Shown: one piece after another, positions 9,660 through 16,999 of the stretch
Layout of the letters: every line of letters begins with the position of its first letter
How positions within the stretch are numbered: the first letter of the stretch is position 1
Origin: Sulfurospirillum_A sp029027265
Lineage (GTDB): Bacteria; Campylobacterota; Campylobacteria; Campylobacterales; Sulfurospirillaceae
Reading direction: 5' to 3'
Assembly: GCA_029027265.1 (NCBI GenBank)
Contig: CP093061.1
Coordinates: forward strand, 1,488,001-1,552,000
DNA length: 64,000 nt
Translations under genes and position numbers: made by a program
Notes under the pieces: model-generated
The model's database searches: none
The model's input: only the letters and a program-made list of their open reading frames with translations
Told to the model about the DNA's origin: nothing

Positions 9660-10676
9660 ATGCTTGAGGTTCTTAATATAAATAATTTTTATAAAGATAT
9701 AGATAACTATGAGTTAATCATAGATGCTAGAAGCCCAAAAGAGTTTGAAGAGTCACATTTACCAACAGCTATGAATCTTTATGCCTTAAGCGATTCAGAG
9801 CACCACGAGATAGGTGAAATGTATGTGCAACACTCAAAACAAGATGCAAAAGTTTTTGGTGCTAGTTACATTTGTCAAAATGTCTCAAAGCATCTTAAAA
9901 AAATCAATAAAATCTGTTCTCTTGGAAGTAAAATAGGAATCTATTGTGCTAGAGGAGGTCTTCGTTCTACTTCACTAGCAACCATACTTTCCATAACAGG
10001 ATATAGAGTATATAAGATTGAAAGAGGATATAAAGACTATAGACAATATGTTCTTAACTACATAGAGAATTTCAAACACAGTAACTTTGTAGTTCTTGGT
10101 GGAAATACAGGCTGCGGCAAGAGTGAACTTATACAAAAGCTTTCTCCATCACTTGATTTAGAGGGTTTAGCAAATCACTTTGGTTCTACTTTTGGACTGA
10201 TGAATGGCGAACAACCATCTCAAAAAGCTTTTCAAAACGAACTTGCATATAAACTGCAATGCATAGATGAAAACTCTTGGATATTTGTTGAAGGAGAGAG
10301 CAAGAAGATAGGCTCAGTCACTCAACCAAGTCTGCTTTATAGTAGACTTCAATCTAGTCTTAGAGTAGAGATAACTGCTCCATTAGAGCAAAGAGTAGAG
10401 CGAATTTTGAAAGACTATATTAACATAGATGATGAGTATTTTTTTGCTTCAATGCAAAGGATAACACCTTACATAGCAAAAAACTCAAAACTAGAAGCAT
10501 TAAAGAGTTATGAAAATAGAGATTTATCAAAAGTGGCAGAAATATTACTTGTTGAGTATTATGACAAAGTATATAGAAAACCTCAAAATGTTGACTATAT
10601 TATTGATAATACTAATGAGAATGAGGCTTTATGTGAGTTGTGTGATTTGCAATCAAAACTAATCCATCAGATGTAA
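9660..10676 (+). CDS. mnmH: tRNA 2-selenouridine synthase
   Basis: Replaces the sulfur of 2-thiouridine at the wobble position of certain tRNAs by selenium, through a geranylated intermediate. The 338-residue protein has an N-terminal rhodanese domain with catalytic Cys in YCARGGLRS (near residue 97), followed by a P-loop GGNTGCGKSE near residue 152. This two-domain order is diagnostic for MnmH (SelU). Its presence implies that the host makes selenophosphate (SelD). The 3' end overlaps the convergent nikO gene by 65 bp. Confidence 0.93.
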   Translation: MLEVLNINNFYKDIDNYELIIDARSPKEFEESHLPTAMNLYALSDSEHHEIGEMYVQHSKQDAKVFGASYICQNVSKHLKKINKICSLGSKIGIYCARGGLRSTSLATILSITGYRVYKIERGYKDYRQYVLNYIENFKHSNFVVLGGNTGCGKSELIQKLSPSLDLEGLANHFGSTFGLMNGEQPSQKAFQNELAYKLQCIDENSWIFVEGESKKIGSVTQPSLLYSRLQSSLRVEITAPLEQRVERILKDYINIDDEYFFASMQRITPYIAKNSKLEALKSYENRDLSKVAEILLVEYYDKVYRKPQNVDYIIDNTNENEALCELCDLQSKLIHQM

Positions 10677-11298
10677 TCTCATAGACTTTATCCACGATTG
10701 AGTCTAAAAATTCTCTGTGGTGGGAAACTATGATAATGCTTTTGTCTATCTTTTTTAGAATTTCTACTAGTTTTAGTTGTACTTTGTGATCAAGTCCATT
10801 AGTCGGTTCATCTAATAGCATTAGTTTTGGCTCAGTTACTAAAACACCAGCAAGGGCTACAAGCTTTTTTTCTCCGCCAGAGAGGTTATATACTACTTTA
10901 TCTTTAAGATGCTCTATGCCCAAATCTTGTAACATCATAGTGGTTTTTAGAAGGGCTTCTTTTTGGCTCATGCCACCACTTAAAAGAGAAAAAGCCACAT
11001 CATCTAAAACTATAGGAGCCAAGAATTGGTTGTCTGAGTTTTGAAAAAGATAACCAATCAAATCTCTCAGAGGTTTAAAATCATTTTCGTTCTCAATAAT
11101 ATTGTGAAAAAGCTCTAATGAACCAGAACTTTTTTGTTTAAGTCCAGCAATAATATCAAGTAGAGTTGTTTTTCCACAACCATTTGGTCCTATGATAGCA
11201 ACCTTTTCTTTGTGTGTTATATTTAAATCAATATTATGACATAGGGTATTTCCATCATTTTTATAAGAGAGTTTTTTTAGGGTTACAGAACAACTCAT
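10612..11298 (-). CDS. nikO: Nickel ECF-type transporter ATPase
   Basis: ATP-binding subunit of the NikKMLQO energy-coupling-factor nickel importer. 228 residues with Walker A GPNGCGKTT, a Q-loop in YLFQNSDNQFLAPIV (the NQF-type Q-loop is characteristic of CbiO/EcfA), signature LSGGEKKLVALAG, Walker B LMLLDEPTNGLD and a switch His in IIIVSHH. It is the last gene of the minus-strand operon and starts 4 bp inside nikQ. Nickel rather than cobalt is inferred from the NikK and NikL partners. Confidence 0.88.
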   Translation of the reverse strand: MSCSVTLKKLSYKNDGNTLCHNIDLNITHKEKVAIIGPNGCGKTTLLDIIAGLKQKSSGSLELFHNIIENENDFKPLRDLIGYLFQNSDNQFLAPIVLDDVAFSLLSGGMSQKEALLKTTMMLQDLGIEHLKDKVVYNLSGGEKKLVALAGVLVTEPKLMLLDEPTNGLDHKVQLKLVEILKKIDKSIIIVSHHREFLDSIVDKVYEITSDGLVLIANHTTHIKPHSH

Positions 11299-11948
11299 AA
11301 GTGTACCTTTCCAAATTGAATGCTCAAGGATAAAACTACTGTTAAAAGAATAACATAATCTATAATTTTGAATTTCTCAGATTTACTTTGGTAAATTTTC
11401 CCTTGAAAGTTTCTTAGTATCATTGTGTTTTTTAGTTTTTGAGCTCTATCAAAGCATTTTACTATAATCATTCCTATAACATTTGCATAGATTTTGTAAC
11501 TAAATATAGAAGTTTTTGCTTTAAAATTTCTGACTCTCAAAACTTTTTTTGTAATTGTAAATTCTTCTTTTATGATGATAACAAATTTTGCAACAAAAAA
11601 GAAAAGACTTGAGAGTTTATCAGGAACTCTTAGCGTTTGCATTCCAGATGCAATGTCAAAAAGAGTTTTGTTATAAAATATAAGAAGAACAAAAATCAGA
11701 AGTGCATTTGAACGAAGAAAAAGCAGAAGTGCTAACTCATAATTTTCGTTAATAATAGCACTAGCACTTACCATAACTATAAAAATGTTGAGAAATAACA
11801 GTTTTTTTAGGGTTACTAAAATTGCTTTTTTTTGCAAAATTATTAAAAGAAAAGAAGGTAGAAACATACTTATATAAATAGTATCAAAAAATGACAATCC
11901 AAAACTATAAATAGTAGTTGAAAGGAGTGCTATAGCTGTTGAAATCAT
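11295..11948 (-). CDS. nikQ: Nickel ECF transporter transmembrane component
   Basis: The 217-residue EcfT/CbiQ-type membrane subunit that couples the ATPase to the substrate-binding NikM. Five or so hydrophobic segments are visible, with a cytoplasmic loop containing VLRVRNFKAKT and MILRNFQGKIY, the Ala/Gly-Arg coupling-helix region expected for CbiQ proteins. It overlaps nikL and nikO by 4 bp on each side, showing coupled translation. Confidence 0.82.
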   Translation of the reverse strand: MISTAIALLSTTIYSFGLSFFDTIYISMFLPSFLLIILQKKAILVTLKKLLFLNIFIVMVSASAIINENYELALLLFLRSNALLIFVLLIFYNKTLFDIASGMQTLRVPDKLSSLFFFVAKFVIIIKEEFTITKKVLRVRNFKAKTSIFSYKIYANVIGMIIVKCFDRAQKLKNTMILRNFQGKIYQSKSEKFKIIDYVILLTVVLSLSIQFGKVHL

Positions 11949-12334
11949 TTTTTAAAGACTCTTAATAGAAAAAAGATAAGAGCTATTATTCCAAGGGCTA
12001 TAAACATTTTTTTTGCTGTTATGTTTTTATTTTCAGTAAGTATCTCATTTTCACTACTATATAAAATGCTATTTTTATGCCCCATAGAAGCTATAACTTC
12101 TATTTGTATATTTTTGGTTTTCATATCAAAAGTTATTTCACCATTGTCATCTGTTTTTCCACTATCAAGTAACTTTTTAGATTTGTATATTTTGACTTCA
12201 CAACTCTTACATGCAGAGCTTTTAGTAAAATAACTCTTTACATGTAGACTCTTCCCATCATCATCTGCTAGTATATATAGTTTATGTCCAAATACCATAG
12301 ATGTAAATAAAAAGATGAAAAAAACTATTCTCAT
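11945..12334 (-). CDS. nikL: Accessory membrane protein of the nickel transporter (NikL-type)
   Basis: 129 residues: signal peptide (residues 1-16, cleavage after VFG, leaving a mature N-terminal His-Lys), a small beta-sandwich-like domain with a CKSC cysteine pair, and one C-terminal membrane helix. This matches the NikL/NikN-type small subunit that replaces CbiN in nickel systems. The amino-terminal histidine could contact metal. Its place between NikM and NikQ is the main support, because such small proteins are poorly conserved. Confidence 0.75.
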   Translation of the reverse strand: MRIVFFIFLFTSMVFGHKLYILADDDGKSLHVKSYFTKSSACKSCEVKIYKSKKLLDSGKTDDNGEITFDMKTKNIQIEVIASMGHKNSILYSSENEILTENKNITAKKMFIALGIIALIFFLLRVFKK

Positions 12335-12930
12335 TTAATACTCTTTAAAATTTGAGGATATACTTTGTCTAAGAAAGTAAGTGCAAACATAGTTATGACT
12401 CCCTCGATAAACATAATAGGTATGTGAGCCATAAGAGCTACTTTAGCAGCATCAATAAATGATTCTCCATTTAGTGCTAACGTAGTTGATAAAAATAGAG
12501 CAGAAACACTGACAGATATGAATCCTATAAAAAAATATTGTATTTTTTTTAGTAAAATATTGTCTACATGAAGATTAAAAATAGACCAACCAAGTAGTGC
12601 GGGAAGTGCTAAGTTTAGGGTGTTTATACCAAGTGTACTTATGCCACCATAACCAAAAAGCAGACCTTGAAGTAAAAGAGCAATGAGTATAGCTATAAAA
12701 GCTCTCACTCCTAGAATAGCTCCTATGATTCCATTTAGTATGAGGTGAATTGATACTGGACCAACAGGAATGTGTATAAAAGAAGATAGGAAGAAAAGGG
12801 CAGAAAAAACTGCGACTAAAGGAATTTCTTCATTTTTGAGTTTTTTAAGAGCGTAAGCAGTTATACTTAAAGTAATAACTGCTCCAATAATTAAGATTTC
12901 TGGTCTTAAAACACCCTCACTGATATGCAT
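12331..12930 (-). CDS. nikM: Nickel ECF transporter substrate-specific component
   Basis: CbiM/NikM-family membrane protein that binds the nickel ion. I start it at the ATG at 12930, not at an upstream GTG-like codon, because the family's metal site uses the free N-terminal Met-His. The protein then begins MHISEGVLRPEI, the hallmark of the family, and is 199 residues. The conserved HIPVGPVSIHLILNG segment supplies further histidine ligands. The start is 1 bp from the nikK stop. Confidence 0.9.
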   Translation of the reverse strand: MHISEGVLRPEILIIGAVITLSITAYALKKLKNEEIPLVAVFSALFFLSSFIHIPVGPVSIHLILNGIIGAILGVRAFIAILIALLLQGLLFGYGGISTLGINTLNLALPALLGWSIFNLHVDNILLKKIQYFFIGFISVSVSALFLSTTLALNGESFIDAAKVALMAHIPIMFIEGVITMFALTFLDKVYPQILKSIK

Positions 12931-12931
12931 A

Positions 12932-13666
12932 TTAGTACGTTTTAACCCAAATAAGAGCACCAAGTTCTACTGGATACTCTTTGCCTTTATGTTTAATTTT
13001 TATATCATCTTCAATGAGTGCTGCAAATCCCCACCAGCCTTTAAAAGGTATAGCATAGTGAAAAATACCATTTTTGTCTGCTTTTATAACTTGTGTAATA
13101 TGGCTATCAGTTGGTGCTGATTTTCCTGTATCGTTATAAAATTCAACCTCAATTTTAGCGTAAGGAACAGGTTTACCTTTGTATAGAACAGTTCCACTAA
13201 AAATATTTCCAGCATACAGACTATAGGGACGAGTAAGAGGTACGATTTCAGCTTTTAATCCAATTTCACTATCCCAACCCTCACCTGCATTGTGAACATC
13301 TATAATGGTTTTTGTTAAGTGTCTTATGAACTTACCTTCACTTGGTTCAAAGTAAGGTATAGGATCTACAAAAAATTGATAATCACCTACCTCTTTAAAC
13401 TTTTGCTCATAACTCCAAGTTTGAAAACCTTTTACTTTTTTACTAATTAATTTATCTGTTAAATCAACTTTTTTGCCATCAAGAAAGTAGCCAAAACTAT
13501 TTGGTTTTTTCATTTCCATATATGTTTGTTCAAACGGATGCATGAAAGATAGCTCAATTTTTTGAGTTTTTGTGTTGGTGACAACATCATTTTGAGGTTT
13601 TATTACTTGAAAATGTGCATTTAAGACTGTAGTAAGAAACAGAACTAAAGTAAATATTAATTTCAC
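12932..13666 (-). CDS. nikK: Periplasmic nickel-transport accessory protein (DUF4198 family)
   Basis: First gene of the nickel operon. 244 residues with a signal peptide (residues 1-17) cleaved before AHF, leaving a histidine near the mature N-terminus, then beta-rich DUF4198 sequence (LSFMHPFEQTYM, PYFEPSEGKF, WWGFAALIEDD). NikK proteins are thought to capture Ni(II) in the periplasm for NikM. Start codon is GTG with AAGGA 8 bases upstream. The prophage left end is only about 55 bp upstream, so the promoter region is short or is now supplied by the prophage. Confidence 0.85.
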   Translation of the reverse strand: MKLIFTLVLFLTTVLNAHFQVIKPQNDVVTNTKTQKIELSFMHPFEQTYMEMKKPNSFGYFLDGKKVDLTDKLISKKVKGFQTWSYEQKFKEVGDYQFFVDPIPYFEPSEGKFIRHLTKTIIDVHNAGEGWDSEIGLKAEIVPLTRPYSLYAGNIFSGTVLYKGKPVPYAKIEVEFYNDTGKSAPTDSHITQVIKADKNGIFHYAIPFKGWWGFAALIEDDIKIKHKGKEYPVELGALIWVKTY

Positions 13667-13683
13667 CAGTTTATCCTTATTTT

Positions 13684-13703
13684 GTAATATTAATTTTAAT
13701 TAC
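13684..13703. promoter_or_regulatory. Possible operator upstream of nikK
   Basis: Imperfect inverted repeat GTAAT-N10-ATTAC just upstream of the nikK ribosome site. A nickel regulator (NikR type) site would be expected here, but the match to any known consensus is not demonstrable by eye and the region is very AT-rich. Confidence 0.25.
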
Positions 13704-13721
13704 GTATCATGTCACTTATTT

Positions 13722-13737
13722 ACTTAAGGATAAATTA
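13722..13737. other. attL core (left copy of the 16-bp attachment repeat)
   Basis: The bases ACTTAAGGATAAATTA are identical to those at 52948-52963. On the minus strand they encode the pdxA residues NLSLS, and the following bases (toward nikK) give Lys and a TAA stop at 13716-13718. This is the displaced native end of pdxA, now about 50 bp upstream of nikK. Confidence 0.85.
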
Positions 13738-13807
13738 GAGAATTAGATTAATCATCTAACCATAAATACCCATTTAAGGCACTCTACCCCACACTCTTAC
13801 TTTTTTA

Positions 13808-13867
13808 ATAACCGTATTTTAATTATGCGGTTATATCATTTGGCACACTTTTGGCACAGTTGGCACA
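13808..13867. promoter_or_regulatory. Left attachment-region repeats: inverted repeat plus three TGGCACA boxes
   Basis: An inverted repeat ATAACCG (13808-13814) / CGGTTAT (13828-13834) is followed by TGGCACA at 13841, 13852 and 13861. The same heptamer occurs twice beside the right end (52872, 52884). In the circular phage both groups would flank the core, as integrase arm-type sites do. The 254-bp stretch 13667-13920 also holds the core and the AAGGA ribosome site of the first phage gene, and no other gene. Confidence 0.55.
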
Positions 13868-13920
13868 GCATTAAACTAAAAATAAATTACATAAAACGAC
13901 ATAAATAATAAGGATAAAGC

Positions 13921-14151
13921 ATGAAAAAGAAAGATTATAAAAAATATACAAAAGAATTAGAAAAAGAGTCATTTTCACTTTACAAAAAGATTTCAAAACT
14001 AGAAAAAAAGGTAGAAATACAAAAAGAAATAAACAATATTGCAGTTGGAGAAAATTATTATTTTGCAGAAGAGTTAGACAATAGAGAGCTTGAATGTTTG
14101 TCTCTTCGAGAAAAAGTAGATGAGCTTACTGATTTTTTAAAAACGAACTAA
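13921..14151 (+). CDS. Small phage coiled-coil protein
   Basis: A 76-residue Lys/Glu-rich, helical protein at the left end of the prophage, preceded by AAGGAT. Leucine-spaced helices at about residues 20-35 and 55-70 predict a coiled coil. I do not recognise the family. It is the first gene of the early operon, followed 15 bp later by the replication-protein candidate, so an early regulatory or replication-accessory role is only a guess from place. Confidence 0.55.
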   Translation: MKKKDYKKYTKELEKESFSLYKKISKLEKKVEIQKEINNIAVGENYYFAEELDNRELECLSLREKVDELTDFLKTN

Positions 14152-14165
14152 GTAAAAGGCAAAAC

Positions 14166-14867
14166 ATGAGAAAACAAATAATGACTTTAACGGATGAGCA
14201 GTTGCTAAATATCATAAACAACAAAATACTTAGTTACACACTAGAAGAAAAGAAGACAATTGATGATTTTACAGGCGGTTATGTTCAGCGATTATTAAAA
14301 TCTTCCAAGGTAGTGCTTTTTTTTGGCTATAAACGAACGTCTAAGCACCCTGTGTCTATTTTCTTTGAAATAGAGGATAATGTTACGGATATTTGGTTTA
14401 ACGCGATAGGAGTCAAGCTATGCACAATTAAAGAGAGCTCAAAAAGTTCCAATATTGAAGAATTAATCGTTTTAAGTAAAAACAGTGGTGAACTAGAAAG
14501 AGAACTAGAAAGAGAAAAGAATAAGAAAGAGAAAGAGAATAGAATAGAAGGAAGTTCCGTACCTCCTCGAGGGAGTACGGGGGTATCTCATAAATCTTTC
14601 AAAAAACCTAGCATAAAAGAAATCCAAGAATTAATTGAATCTAAGCATTATCAGATAGATGCTGAACAATTTTATCACTTTTATGAAAGCAAAGGGTGGA
14701 TGATTGGTAAAAACAAAATGAAGTCCTGGTATTCAGCGTTAGCAACTTGGAGTAAGAAAAAAGACTTTACTCCTAAAAAGACACTAGCCCAAAAAAACAG
14801 AGAAGCCATTGAGGGATATGCAAAAGAGTATCAGCAAAACAATTACATCGAGGGAGAAGTAATATGA
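14166..14867 (+). CDS. Putative phage replisome organizer (DnaD-like C-terminal segment)
   Basis: 233 residues. The N-terminal half is beta/alpha sequence without a recognised motif. A Lys/Glu-rich linker is followed by a C-terminal segment resembling the tail domain of many phage replication initiators: a helix (IKEIQELIESKHYQIDAEQF), then YHFYESKGWMIGKNKMKSW, then ALATWSKK. In those proteins this part binds DNA or recruits the helicase loader. The gene overlaps its neighbour by 4 bp. The origin itself was not identified. Confidence 0.6.
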   Translation: MRKQIMTLTDEQLLNIINNKILSYTLEEKKTIDDFTGGYVQRLLKSSKVVLFFGYKRTSKHPVSIFFEIEDNVTDIWFNAIGVKLCTIKESSKSSNIEELIVLSKNSGELERELEREKNKKEKENRIEGSSVPPRGSTGVSHKSFKKPSIKEIQELIESKHYQIDAEQFYHFYESKGWMIGKNKMKSWYSALATWSKKKDFTPKKTLAQKNREAIEGYAKEYQQNNYIEGEVI

Positions 14868-15373
14868 TTCAAATAGAATACATAGCAAACTTCATTGGTG
14901 TAGATATCAGCAATAAGCTAATTGTTAAAGACATTGCGGAAATTAAAAACAAAGAAGAGTTTATAGCGTTCATACAATCAAGCTTTAAACATATGAGTTT
15001 GCAATATCTAAACCCATTACAAAAACTAAATCAATTCAAAAAGCTATATGAAAAGACTTTACACGTAGAACACGAGAAAACAGCACGAGATGAAGCCTAT
15101 AGGCTAAATGAAAAAGTTAAAAATGTATCAGTCGCAGTAAGAAACGAATTGTATGGTGGTAAAAAACCAAACTATGACAACATCAAAGAGTATTTTACTG
15201 CTAAAGACAAGCAAAGATTAGAGCAATTAGGAAACTTAGTGCATGTAGTCTCACTTGCTGATAGCAACTTTCTTGAAGAAAAGTTAAGAGAAAGCTTTAT
15301 AAAGAAAATCTACGCAGTAAAAAGCATATCAGCATCAAACAAAGCTTTAAGCTTAAACGTGAAGAGGTTTTAA
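14864..15373 (+). CDS. Phage early protein, unknown function
   Basis: 169 mostly helical residues with no recognised motif. The 4-bp overlap with the replisome-organizer candidate is the usual place for a helicase loader or accessory replication protein, but no Walker A motif is present, so an ATPase loader is excluded. The following 187 bp (15374-15560) hold only a 13-codon frame (15375) that I do not call. Confidence 0.5.
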   Translation: MIQIEYIANFIGVDISNKLIVKDIAEIKNKEEFIAFIQSSFKHMSLQYLNPLQKLNQFKKLYEKTLHVEHEKTARDEAYRLNEKVKNVSVAVRNELYGGKKPNYDNIKEYFTAKDKQRLEQLGNLVHVVSLADSNFLEEKLRESFIKKIYAVKSISASNKALSLNVKRF

Positions 15374-15560
15374 CATGGACACAATAAACGACAACTTCAA
15401 ACACAATCTATTTTAGAGATATTAAAAGCATAGTTAACCATACTTTAACACTCAATACAAACTCTACAAGACAAAAACTACAAAATCTTAACCCAAAGTA
15501 CCAATAACTAAAACAAATGCCTTTAAGGGTATTTAAATCAACAAAACAGAAAGAAGCAAA

Positions 15561-15773
15561 ATGCAAACAAAAAAACAAAGCATAAAAGAGAGCATAACAA
15601 ATATTGTAGTTGGTTATTTTATTTCACTTATTTCACAATTAATAATATTTCCATTACTAAATATAACTGTAACAATGGCTGATAATTTATTAATAAGTGC
15701 ATATTTTACACTAATTAGTCTTATTAGAAGTTATGTAATTAGAAGATATTTTAATAGGAAAATCGAATGGTAG
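15561..15773 (+). CDS. Small phage membrane protein (DUF7220-like)
   Basis: 70 residues with two membrane segments (about 14-34 and 41-58) separated by the conserved-looking MADNLLISAYFT and ending in RSYVIRRYFNRK. This pattern (an N-terminal SxxE..NxxVGY helix, then ADN, then SLxRSYxxRR) is common in a family of small phage/plasmid membrane proteins of unknown role. AAAGAAG precedes the ATG. It overlaps the following DNA methyltransferase by 7 bp. Confidence 0.65.
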   Translation: MQTKKQSIKESITNIVVGYFISLISQLIIFPLLNITVTMADNLLISAYFTLISLIRSYVIRRYFNRKIEW

Positions 15774-16510
15774 AAATGAACAAAATACACAATGTTGATT
15801 GTTTGGAGTTTATGAAGCAAGTGCCGGATAATTATTTTGATTTGGTTTTGACGGACCCACCTTATGGTTTGACAAGAAACAAATGGGATAAAAAAATTGA
15901 TTTAAAAGTATGGTGGAAGCAAATTAGCAGAATAACAAAAGATAGCAGTGCCATCATAATATTCTCCGTGCAGCCATTTACCACGGAATTAATCCAAAGT
16001 AATATTAAGAGTTTTAGATATTCCTTGATATGGGACAAGGTTTTACCGGTTGGATTCTTAAACGCAAATCGCATGCCCTTAAGAAAACATGAAGAAATAA
16101 ATATTTTCTATAAATCACTGCCTTTTTATAACCCTGAAAAAACTCAAGGACACGAGAGAAAACAGGTTGTGTCGAGAAATAATAGAAATAATAAAAATTA
16201 TGGAAACTTCAAAAATGTAGGAGGTTACGACAGCACGGAGCGATTTCCTACATCTATTTTGAAATTTTCCACTGGTGGAACAAGAACTAAAATAATTCAC
16301 CCCACTCAAAAACCATTAGAGCTAATTATTTATTTATTAAAACTGTATGCAAAAAAAGGAATAGTGGCTTTCGACCCATTTATGGGAAGTGGAACTATGG
16401 CGGAGGCTTGCATTTCTTTAGGATTAGATTGGTGCGGTTGTGAACTTGAAGCCGAACATGTGGAGAAAGCAAATAAAAGACTAGAAAAAGTACAAGGAGT
16501 TTTACTATGA
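15767..16510 (+). CDS. Phage DNA methyltransferase (adenine-N6 or cytosine-N4, beta-type order)
   Basis: 247 residues. Catalytic motif IV LTDPPYG is at about residue 29 and the SAM-binding FDPFMGSGTMAEAC near residue 205, with the target-recognition region between them: this order defines the beta class. HPTQKPLELI before motif I is typical. DPPY is compatible with N6-adenine or N4-cytosine methylation; sequence alone does not decide. No restriction enzyme is adjacent, so it is an orphan enzyme that would protect phage DNA from host restriction. It overlaps the next small gene by an ATGA. Confidence 0.88.
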   Translation: MVEMNKIHNVDCLEFMKQVPDNYFDLVLTDPPYGLTRNKWDKKIDLKVWWKQISRITKDSSAIIIFSVQPFTTELIQSNIKSFRYSLIWDKVLPVGFLNANRMPLRKHEEINIFYKSLPFYNPEKTQGHERKQVVSRNNRNNKNYGNFKNVGGYDSTERFPTSILKFSTGGTRTKIIHPTQKPLELIIYLLKLYAKKGIVAFDPFMGSGTMAEACISLGLDWCGCELEAEHVEKANKRLEKVQGVLL

Positions 16511-16677
16511 GAACGGAAAATTACACAAGTTGGTTAGACAGCTTAACTGACGAAGAATACCTAGAAATTACAGACACATACGGCGTTAATAATCTAAAAA
16601 TAGCTTATAACGATTTGCTGGAGACTTTAGCCGAGGATTTCAACAAAGAGATTGATGAAAATGAGGAGATGAGATGA
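16507..16677 (+). CDS. Small acidic phage protein
   Basis: 56 codons starting in the ATGA overlap with the methyltransferase stop and itself overlapping the following ATG. The protein is acidic (many Glu/Asp, ending NEEMR) and helical, with no recognised domain. The tight start/stop overlaps on both sides are the support for its being translated. Confidence 0.5.
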   Translation: MRTENYTSWLDSLTDEEYLEITDTYGVNNLKIAYNDLLETLAEDFNKEIDENEEMR

Positions 16678-16814
16678 AGTATTTCTTATCGCTATTTATA
16701 TACATAGCACCAATAAGTTACGCGGCACATGGAAATTATAAGCCACCACGTTATGGAATGAGCAAACATAATGGAGCTGGTAGGACTGTACGAACGTCTA
16801 AAAGGAAAAGATAA
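16674..16814 (+). CDS. Short exported basic peptide
   Basis: 46 codons. Residues 1-17 look like a signal peptide (hydrophobic FLSLFIYIAPISYA, cleavage after SYA). The remaining 29 residues are very basic and Pro/Gly-rich, ending RTVRTSKRKR. It overlaps both neighbours (ATGA and TAATG junctions). Function unknown; a short cationic peptide sent to the periplasm or membrane is unusual in an early operon. Confidence 0.5.
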   Translation: MKYFLSLFIYIAPISYAAHGNYKPPRYGMSKHNGAGRTVRTSKRKR

Positions 16815-16999
16815 TGAGAGAGCTAAATAGCATAAATGAAAAAACACAAGCTCAAATAAAACTATGCGAAGATCACATCATTAAAAAGATAAAAGAAAAA
16901 ATAAAAGCGTTACAAAAACAACTTCCTGGTAGTACTAGTAAATTTAAGGACTATAACACAAGAAGAGAAATAGAAAAACTAAAAAGAAGTTTATTATGA
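16814..16999 (+). CDS. Small basic helical phage protein
   Basis: 61 residues, Lys-rich, with a likely helix in the centre (IIKKIKEKIKALQKQL). No recognised family. Starts in a TAATG overlap and ends 4 bp inside the cytosine methyltransferase gene. Confidence 0.45.
   Translation: MRELNSINEKTQAQIKLCEDHIIKKIKEKIKALQKQLPGSTSKFKDYNTRREIEKLKRSLL

Noticed and set aside
12931..12963. Longer NikM start
   Set aside because: NikM/CbiM function needs the N-terminal Met-His, which is given by the ATG at 12930.
13684..13703. Firm NikR box upstream of nikK
   Set aside because: The inverted repeat is short and AT-rich; listed only as a low-confidence site.
15375..15416. 13-codon frame after the early gene
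   Set aside because: Too short, no clear ribosome site and no coupling.
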